A stretch of 64,000 nt of DNA, from NCBI GenBank assembly GCA_017651645.1, contig JAGCCO010000018.1, positions 1-64,000 on the forward strand, written 5' to 3'. The translations under genes were made by a program, and so were the position numbers. Positions 58,848 to 64,000 of the stretch are shown here, one piece after another. This stretch comes from Bacteroidales bacterium (GTDB taxonomy: Bacteria > Bacteroidota > Bacteroidia > Bacteroidales > F082). The first letter of the stretch is position 1. Each line of letters starts with the position of its first letter. The notes beneath the pieces are model-generated. The model was not told where the DNA came from. It saw nothing but the letters and a program-made list of their open reading frames with translations, and did not search any database.

Positions 58848-58875
58848 AAAAGTTATATTTTAGAATAAAAACCCC

Positions 58876-58905
58876 TTGCCAGTTAAAAAAATACTTGTAC
58901 TTTTG
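58876..58905 (+). promoter_or_regulatory. Full promoter (TTG, 19 bp, TACTTTTG) for the DUF2795 gene
   Basis: TTG at 58876-58878 and TACTTTTGC at 58898-58905 with a 19-bp spacer, 27 bp before the ATG. It shows that an in-frame upstream TTG is promoter, not start. Confidence 0.6.
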
Positions 58906-58932
58906 CGCGCTCAAATTAAAACGAAAAAGACT

Positions 58933-59154
58933 ATGTATTGGACACTAGAATTAGCCTCAAAATTGGAAGACGCCCCGTGGCCAGCCACTCGTGACGAGCT
59001 GTTGGATTGGGCCTTGCGTACAGGCGCACAGGAAGAAATCATAGAGAACCTTCAGGAAATTGAAGACGAGGGTGAGATATATGAACGTATCGAAGACCTT
59101 TGGCCAGATTATCCTACGAAGGACGACTTTTTCTTCCACGAGGACGAGTATTAA
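58933..59154 (+). CDS. DUF2795 small acidic protein
   Basis: A 73-residue protein beginning MYWTLELASKLEDAPWPATR and ending in the acidic DYPTKDDFFFHEDEY. It is a widespread short Bacteroidota protein of the DUF2795 family, whose function is unknown. It is strongly acidic with no cysteines or signal peptide. The dedicated full promoter and following terminator indicate a well-expressed single gene. Confidence 0.9.
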   Translation: MYWTLELASKLEDAPWPATRDELLDWALRTGAQEEIIENLQEIEDEGEIYERIEDLWPDYPTKDDFFFHEDEY

Positions 59155-59200
59155 GGATGTTTCTTACAGTATCCATTGATTTTTAAATACTTATAAACTT

Positions 59201-59224
59201 GGGTGGCAGTTGATTCTGCCACCC
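59201..59224 (+). terminator. Terminator of the DUF2795 gene
   Basis: A perfect 9-bp stem, GGGTGGCAG / CTGCCACCC, with a 6-base loop, followed by ATTTTATTT. The remaining gap to 59407 shows nothing recognisable. Confidence 0.85.
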
Positions 59225-59407
59225 ATTTTATTTGTAAATAGTATGAATCGACTTTCAAAGTGTGTATCTCCGACATCGGCCGTTCCAAACGTAGTCGATT
59301 TTGATGTTGTGGTTCGAGTGGTACATGTATTTGAGACGACATCGTGTATTATCTGCTAAGAAAAACTGCTGAGCTTGGCGGGGATTAATATTTGACGAAA
59401 ACTTGTG

Positions 59408-59415
59408 TATCTTTG
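59408..59415 (+). promoter_or_regulatory. -7 promoter box (TATCTTTG) for the HEXXH protein gene
   Basis: TATCTTTG, 18 bp before the ATG at 59434. Confidence 0.55.
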
Positions 59416-59433
59416 TACCTCCAAATTACTACA

Positions 59434-59988
59434 ATGTCCACTTCACTCTCCACCCGCTTCAAAACTGCCGCCCAAATTACTAAAGGCCTCTTCCTGACTG
59501 ACACCAATCGTTCAGCATGGGGCCGCGTGTGGCAACTGCTTTCAAGGTTCACTTGGGAACTACCACAAACGTTTGTGGGTTGGCTTTATACCGTGATGTG
59601 GGCCCTCGCTGGCCAGGTCGACCGTGTCGATACTATTGGTGGCATCACCTTCGCCACAAAGAAGGGCTGGCCCTACGGTATGGGTGTTTCGCTAGGCACC
59701 TTTGTAGACCTTTGGGCGGCTAGTTGGATGCATGGTGAAGGAGAGGCTTATATCCTTGGCAACCAAATCTGTATGCATGAGTTCGGTCACACCGCCGACA
59801 GCCAGCGCTTCGGATGGGCTTATCTGCCCTTTATCGGATTGCCGAGTCTGATAAGTGCCTTCGGCAAAGGTGATCACAACATCTTTTGGACGGAACTCAG
59901 GGCTAACAGCCATGCCAAAAAGTACTTTGGCAAGTATTACAGCATTGCTTGGAATGAGACGGGTTATCCCACGGAGAACTTGGCTTAA
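59434..59988 (+). CDS. Unknown protein with HEXXH motif
   Basis: A 184-residue protein with no recognised family. It has no signal peptide, but a hydrophobic segment (FVGWLYTVMWALAGQV, about residues 47-62). The motif CMHEFGHTADSQRFG (HEFGH) near residue 113 is a classic zincin zinc-binding site, preceded by GEAYILGNQI and followed by the hydrophobic YLPFIGLPSLISAFG. A downstream acidic residue that could be the third ligand is in WTELRANSHAKKYFG. It could be a small membrane-associated metallopeptidase or a dead relative. It ends 3 bp from a convergent gene. Confidence 0.75.
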   Translation: MSTSLSTRFKTAAQITKGLFLTDTNRSAWGRVWQLLSRFTWELPQTFVGWLYTVMWALAGQVDRVDTIGGITFATKKGWPYGMGVSLGTFVDLWAASWMHGEGEAYILGNQICMHEFGHTADSQRFGWAYLPFIGLPSLISAFGKGDHNIFWTELRANSHAKKYFGKYYSIAWNETGYPTENLA

Positions 59989-59991
59989 TGG

Positions 59992-60537
59992 TTAAATCAC
60001 CTTTTCGTTCACAACCCTCCATTCGCCAGGTTGTAAATCACCTAACGGGAGGCTTCCAATTTGGATTCGGATCAAACGTAGTGTCGGAAATCCTACGGCT
60101 GCAGTCATGTGGCGCACCTGCCGGTTCTTGCCTTCAATGAGGGTGAGACGCACCCAGCTCGTTGGGATGTTGGCGCGGTAACGGATGGGCGGCACCCGCT
60201 CCCAAAGGTTTTCGGGCGGACTGACGATTTCAGCTTGGCAAGGTTTGGTGCGATAGCCTTTGATGGTTACTCCTTTTTTTAACTGATTGACAGCTTCTTG
60301 GGTGATTTGTCCGTCGACTTGGGCGAGATAAGTGCGCGGATGTTCGAATTTCGGGTCCAATAGCTTCTTGATGAGCCATCCCTCGTCGGTGAGGAGCAAG
60401 GCGCCCTCACTGTCATGATCGAGACGGCCAGCGGCATACACATCGGCGGGGAACCCGAATTCATTGAGCGCCCGGTGTCCGGCTTCGGGAGTGAACTGGC
60501 TAAGTACGCCGAAAGGCTTGTTGAATAGGATCACCAT
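59992..60537 (-). CDS. RsuA/RluE-type pseudouridine synthase
   Basis: Isomerises a uridine in ribosomal RNA. The start MVILFNKPFGVLSQFTPEAG and the catalytic segment AAGRLDHDSEGALLLTDEG (nucleophilic Asp) are clear, and LIEGKNRQVRHMTAAVGFPT is the second family motif. At 181 residues it lacks the S4 domain, like RluE, which modifies 23S rRNA; the exact target is inferred only. The -7 box ends 5 bp before this ATG, so the mRNA is predicted to be leaderless. No other Met lies nearby and upstream codons precede the promoter. Confidence 0.9.
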   Translation of the reverse strand: MVILFNKPFGVLSQFTPEAGHRALNEFGFPADVYAAGRLDHDSEGALLLTDEGWLIKKLLDPKFEHPRTYLAQVDGQITQEAVNQLKKGVTIKGYRTKPCQAEIVSPPENLWERVPPIRYRANIPTSWVRLTLIEGKNRQVRHMTAAVGFPTLRLIRIQIGSLPLGDLQPGEWRVVNEKVI

Positions 60538-60541
60538 GGCG

Positions 60542-60549
60542 CAAAAATA
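60542..60549 (-). promoter_or_regulatory. -7 promoter box (TATTTTTG) for the pseudouridine synthase gene
   Basis: Minus-strand TATTTTTGC, only 4 bases away from the ATG at 60537. Divergent to the box at 60591. Confidence 0.55.
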
Positions 60550-60590
60550 CATTTTATTTCCTTTTATTGTACTTTGAATCATAAAATCCC

Positions 60591-60598
60591 TATCTTTG
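60591..60598 (+). promoter_or_regulatory. -7 promoter box (TATCTTTG) for the fused acyltransferase gene
   Basis: TATCTTTGC, 36 bp before the ATG at 60635. A TTG start at 60596 would overlap it. Confidence 0.55.
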
Positions 60599-60634
60599 CA
60601 AGGTCAAACCTATATCTTGACTGGCTCAACAACC

Positions 60635-62422
60635 ATGCGAAAAGTCGTAACCCATTCGGATCTCAAGAAAGCCCTAGGCTTGAAAGGCTTCTTCGGCACG
60701 TGTGTCGCAGGATTGGCTTATGGATACCTTCGTTTGGGTAAAATCAACCGACTTTTCGACGGAGCTGCTGATTATCAAGGCCGTGAGTTCGCTAACCACC
60801 TCATTGAGAATATGGGCATCACTATAGATGTCAGCCCCGAGCAATTGGAAAACATCCCAAAAGAGGGTGGCTTTGTGTTGGTGAGCAACCATCCTTTCGG
60901 CGGCATAGAGGGTGTGATGCTGTTGAGCGCCATCGCCAAGGTGCGTCCCGATTTCAAGCTGATGGCCAACTTCATCCTGTCATACATTCCCAACCTCAAG
61001 GAGTGTTTCTTCTCGGTGAATCCCTTTGAGAAAAACCCGGAATGGAAGAGCAGCGTGAACGGCATCAAAGGCGCCATCCAGCATATTGCAGCAGGCAATG
61101 GCTTGGGTGTTTTCCCTGCTGGCGAAGTGTCGCGTTACCATGGTCACGACTTCCCCGAAGACCTGCCTTGGAGCACTTCCATCGCCAGAATCATCAAAAA
61201 TGCTGGCGTGCCTGTGATTCCCGTGTTTTGGGATGGACGCAACTCGAAGCTGTTCTATGCGGTGGACAAGATCCATACGATGCTGGGCACGGCGCGACTT
61301 ACCAAGGAGTTGATCAACAAGCACGATAGATGTTTCAATCTGCAAATCGGCAAACCAATTCTGCCTGCAGAGGTTGCGCTTTATGAGAACCCCAAGGACT
61401 TAGCAGCCTATCTGCGCAGCCGTTCATACGCGCTTGAAGCCAACATCCCTGCAAAGGCCATAGAGAGGAAAGAAGTGAAACAGGCCGAGATTGACGCTCC
61501 GACGGATTTGTCATTGATGTTGGCAGAGTTGGAGGCTATCCGTGAGAAGTCTTTCCTTTATTCGGCTTCCGATTTTGATTGCTATCTGGCGGATTATCAG
61601 GATATCCCGAACCTGATGCATGAGATTGCCCGTCTGAGAGAGGTGACCTTCCGCGCCATCGGCGAAGGCACGGGCAAGAGCCTCGACCAGGATGAGTTTG
61701 ATTCGTATTTCAAGCATTTGATTCTTTGGGATAAGGCCAAACAAAGGATAGTGGGCTGTTATCGTCTCGGCATAGGTAGTGAGATTATTCCAAAACTGGG
61801 TATCAAGGGCTTTTATGTCAGCACTTTGGTGGATTTTGACGATTCGTTTTCCGAAAAATTAAGTCACACAATTGAGTTGGGCCGCTCCTTTGTCGCTCTT
61901 GACTATCAGAAAGAGGTGCTTCCGCTGGTATTATTGTTGAGAGGCTTGTCGGATGTGGTGGTGCGTTACCCTGAAATCAACCATTTCATCGGTCCAGTGA
62001 GCATCAGTTCATGGTATCCGAAGTTCTATCAGAGCCTGATTGTCCGCTTCGTGTCGGAGAAACATGCCATTGAAGACGATTTGAAGGATATGGTAACGCC
62101 AAAGACGCCTTTCGTGCCCGACTTCCTCAAGGTGGATGCGGATGTGTTGTTGGAAAACAACATGAATGGCGTCGACAAGTTCGACAAGTTCTTGTTCCGC
62201 CTCAGCAACGGCGAATACCGTTTGCCCACCTTGTTTAAGAAGTACCTGAAACTGAATGCCAAGTTCCTCTGTTTCAATGTCGACCCCGATTTCAATGACA
62301 CGCTCGACAGCCTGTTGTTCCTCACTTTCACCGACTTTCCTGAGGATGAGGTGATGCCGCTCTTCCGCGATAGTAGCGACGAAGAGAAAGAAATCGTTAG
62401 GAAACGTTTCGGGTATATTTGA
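60635..62422 (+). CDS. Bifunctional PlsC-type O-acyltransferase / GNAT N-acyltransferase (OlsF-like)
   Basis: Probable two-step synthase of an aminolipid (ornithine, glycine or related lipid) at the inner membrane. Residues about 1-270 are a PlsC/LPLAT domain with VSNHPFGGIEG, ECFFSVNPF and FPAGEVSRYHG. In place of the usual acidic Asp after the histidine there is Glu. Residues about 300-595 are a hemolysin/OlsB-type N-acyltransferase (REVTFRAIGEGTG, KHLILWDKAKQRIVGCYRLG, ELGRSFVALDYQ, FIGPVSISSWYP). The domain order matches known bifunctional OlsF proteins. In Bacteroides two separate genes (glsB/glsA) do this for glycine lipids, so a glycine-lipid product is quite possible; the head group cannot be told from sequence. 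Confidence 0.85.
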   Translation: MRKVVTHSDLKKALGLKGFFGTCVAGLAYGYLRLGKINRLFDGAADYQGREFANHLIENMGITIDVSPEQLENIPKEGGFVLVSNHPFGGIEGVMLLSAIAKVRPDFKLMANFILSYIPNLKECFFSVNPFEKNPEWKSSVNGIKGAIQHIAAGNGLGVFPAGEVSRYHGHDFPEDLPWSTSIARIIKNAGVPVIPVFWDGRNSKLFYAVDKIHTMLGTARLTKELINKHDRCFNLQIGKPILPAEVALYENPKDLAAYLRSRSYALEANIPAKAIERKEVKQAEIDAPTDLSLMLAELEAIREKSFLYSASDFDCYLADYQDIPNLMHEIARLREVTFRAIGEGTGKSLDQDEFDSYFKHLILWDKAKQRIVGCYRLGIGSEIIPKLGIKGFYVSTLVDFDDSFSEKLSHTIELGRSFVALDYQKEVLPLVLLLRGLSDVVVRYPEINHFIGPVSISSWYPKFYQSLIVRFVSEKHAIEDDLKDMVTPKTPFVPDFLKVDADVLLENNMNGVDKFDKFLFRLSNGEYRLPTLFKKYLKLNAKFLCFNVDPDFNDTLDSLLFLTFTDFPEDEVMPLFRDSSDEEKEIVRKRFGYI

Positions 62423-62463
62423 TTTAGAACAAAAACTTTCAAAACCAGCAAAACAAAGAAAGC

Positions 62464-63015
62464 TTACGCCTCTTCCTCTATCGTTTGAGCAAAGAATGAA
62501 AAGTTGACTTTGCCGTAGTGTCTTTGTTCCATGAAGTGCGGATGCTCCTCAAAGTTTTGGTATTTGTCGTGTTCCAAGACGAACATGCCGCCTTCGCGAA
62601 GCAGGTTGTTGTCGAAGATGAGTTGTACTAAGGTGTCGTAATGCTGGCAGTCGTACGGAGGATCGGCAAAGATGAGGTCGTATTGCATCTTGTGCTTTTC
62701 GAGGAAACGGAACACGTCGGAGCGGACAACAAGCAACTCTTTCATATTAAGTTTGTTGGCGGTTTCGCGGATGAATTTCACGCAACCGAAGTCCTGGTCA
62801 ACGGAGACGACCTTCGGACAGCCTCTAGAGACTAATTCGTAGGATATATTACCTGTACCGGCAAACAAATCCATGGCTTCAGTCTCTTCAAAGTCGAAAT
62901 GGTTCTCAATGATATTGAACAGGCTTTCCTTGGCCATGTCGGTGGTGGGGCGCACGGGTAGGTTAGATGGTGCGGTAATCTGTCGCCGTTGGTATCTTCC
63001 TCTGATGATTCTCAT
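62464..63015 (-). CDS. rsmD: 16S rRNA (guanine966-N2)-methyltransferase
   Basis: A 183-residue SAM methyltransferase acting on small-subunit rRNA. The start MRIIRGRYQRRQITAPSNLP with RPTTDMAKESLFNII, the SAM loop AMDLFAGTGNISYELVSRG and the catalytic DLIFADPPYD (DPPY, N-methylation) are all typical of RsmD. The upstream 189 in-frame bases are low-complexity repeats and not coding. It follows the DUF3822 gene, a common Bacteroidota pairing. Confidence 0.93.
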   Translation of the reverse strand: MRIIRGRYQRRQITAPSNLPVRPTTDMAKESLFNIIENHFDFEETEAMDLFAGTGNISYELVSRGCPKVVSVDQDFGCVKFIRETANKLNMKELLVVRSDVFRFLEKHKMQYDLIFADPPYDCQHYDTLVQLIFDNNLLREGGMFVLEHDKYQNFEEHPHFMEQRHYGKVNFSFFAQTIEEEA

Positions 63016-63065
63016 TTTTTTTTGACTTTGGGACTTCGGGACTGCGAGACTGCGGGACTTCGGGA

Positions 63066-63935
63066 CTATTGGTCTTGTGTCTCTTGTCCTAATATTTGGT
63101 AAAGGGTGTAATAATATTGGAAGGGTATCTCTTTCAAAGCATGGCTGACTTGTAGGACTTTCGGGTCTTCTACAAAACAGAGTTGTTTTACATAGTGACT
63201 GCAAAGGCCGATGATCTCTGAGGAGGGAAGGATATGGCCTGAGAACAGAGCTGCGGTATCCTGTCCTGACAGTCCGTTTTGTTCCATGGCAAACATCAGG
63301 AAATAGACGAAGTCTTCCTTAGTATTGTACTTGAAATTGTTGAAGAAATGCAACTTTCCTCCTTTTAAGATAGCCATGTCGAAATCATGGTTCCTGACAT
63401 TGACAAATACACCATGGTCTTCGTTTTTTTGCATCACACCGTTGATGAACACGCTGCTCGAATGGGTGATGCCAGCTTGTTCCCATTTAGACAATACTTT
63501 GTTTTTCAGGTTGTTTGACCATGCAAAGACATTGTAGCAGCCGATGGCATTCAGTGGTTCCGAAAGTATGGCGTGGCGGTCGGAGAGCTGATATGTGAAG
63601 TCGAGATATTGTCTTTGGTTGGCTTCGTCGAACAGTGGTGAAGGGACTAAAGTATTGATTCGTTCATCAACGATGCAGGTCACCGATTGAAAAGCCTTGT
63701 CGTTCAGTCCTTTCTGCTCCAAGGCTTGCTCCAAAGTGCGAAAAAGGGTGTTGGTGTCAGTCAGCAACTCAGACTGATAACCTTCCAAGGCAATGAGGTG
63801 GTTGTTGTTGGTGTCGAGAAGGGCATAAGAAAGACCATCCAAAGCAAATTGGATGGTCAGTCTGTATTGCGATGACTTCCCGGCATCAAATACCTCGTCA
63901 AATTTGGAGATACTGGGGTTGAGTGATGCCGCCAT
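63066..63935 (-). CDS. DUF3822 family protein
   Basis: A 289-residue protein with an actin-like two-lobed pattern: RLTIQFALDGLSYALLDTNN, ALEGYQSELLTDTNTLFRTL, and HGVFVNVRNHDFDMAILKGG followed by KLHFFNNFKY. It is a family largely restricted to Bacteroidota, of unknown function, and usually next to rsmD as here. The 50-bp gap to rsmD contains the small direct repeats GGGACT and GACTTCGGGACT. The start codon gives MAASLNPSISKFDEVFDAG. Confidence 0.85.
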   Translation of the reverse strand: MAASLNPSISKFDEVFDAGKSSQYRLTIQFALDGLSYALLDTNNNHLIALEGYQSELLTDTNTLFRTLEQALEQKGLNDKAFQSVTCIVDERINTLVPSPLFDEANQRQYLDFTYQLSDRHAILSEPLNAIGCYNVFAWSNNLKNKVLSKWEQAGITHSSSVFINGVMQKNEDHGVFVNVRNHDFDMAILKGGKLHFFNNFKYNTKEDFVYFLMFAMEQNGLSGQDTAALFSGHILPSSEIIGLCSHYVKQLCFVEDPKVLQVSHALKEIPFQYYYTLYQILGQETQDQ

Positions 63936-63946
63936 TCATGCAGTGA

Positions 63947-64000
63947 TTAGAGTTTCTCCCAGTTACCGTCGGTGGTAGCTTCTTCCATCGAACCGACTTT
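63947..64000 (-). CDS. C-terminal fragment of an unidentified gene
   Basis: The frame is open from the window edge to TAA at 63947-63949 and encodes KVGSMEEATTDGNWEKL. It lies 11 bp upstream of the DUF3822 start on the same strand, so it is likely the end of the preceding gene in the operon. It is too short to identify. Confidence 0.45.
   Translation of the reverse strand, partial: KVGSMEEATTDGNWEKL

Overview
The window looks like chromosomal DNA of a Bacteroidota member, most likely order Bacteroidales. The evidence is: at least twenty boxes matching the Bacteroidota -7 promoter element TAnnTTTG, usually continuing as TTTGC; four proteins with C-terminal type IX secretion (T9SS) sorting domains; a DUF3822-rsmD pair; DUF2795; DUF-type outer-membrane barrels and a TonB-dependent receptor with a carboxypeptidase-regulatory-like domain; and gingipain-like (C25) and streptopain-like (C10) peptidases. 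I saw no tRNA, rRNA, CRISPR array, prophage or insertion sequence. The genus cannot be fixed from what is here.

Layout. 1-6306: an M23/LysM envelope peptidase cut by the window edge, a PD40/beta-barrel protein, and a metallo-hydrolase coupled to a TPR protein. 6394-12385: ornithine aminotransferase (rocD), then a leftward run of barrel protein, NAD synthetase and uracil phosphoribosyltransferase (upp), plus two more small barrel proteins. 12501-16004: two M24 aminopeptidases flanking a HigBA toxin-antitoxin pair. 16060-21812: TonB receptor, ribosomal protein L28, MscS channel, and an exosortase-family gene that overlaps a ROK sugar kinase. 22051-28968: B12-dependent ribonucleotide reductase, a low-complexity exported protein, a nucleotidase lipoprotein with two small genes, and a zinc metallopeptidase. 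29473-40311: a 3488-residue T9SS cargo protein followed by a very small protein with an exosortase-like C-terminal signal. 40453-43020: transporters and a lipoprotein nitroreductase. 43048-47218: C25 peptidase with five repeats and a second HigBA pair. 47317-52640: AbrB-acyltransferase-AlkD-hydrolase operon and the C10 peptidase. 52758-64000: Mrp and NifU-like Fe-S genes, another T9SS cargo, cobalamin adenosyltransferase, DUF2795, an HEXXH protein, a pseudouridine synthase, a fused acyltransferase likely making aminolipids, rsmD and DUF3822.

How genes fit together. The cobalamin adenosyltransferase (58287) would make the cofactor needed by the class II ribonucleotide reductase (22051). Mrp and NifU-like (52758, 53824) form a Fe-S assembly pair. 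The four T9SS cargos (29473, 43048, 50103, 54104) imply a T9SS encoded elsewhere. The exosortase (20132) and the small CTERM-like protein (40051) are a candidate enzyme-substrate pair for a second surface-sorting route.

Most notable observations: the exosortase/kinase overlap and its candidate substrate; an NAD synthetase whose glutaminase nucleophile appears replaced by glycine; two paralogous HigBA modules under different palindromic operators; promoters placed so close to start codons that leaderless mRNAs are predicted; and several families of intergenic palindromes.
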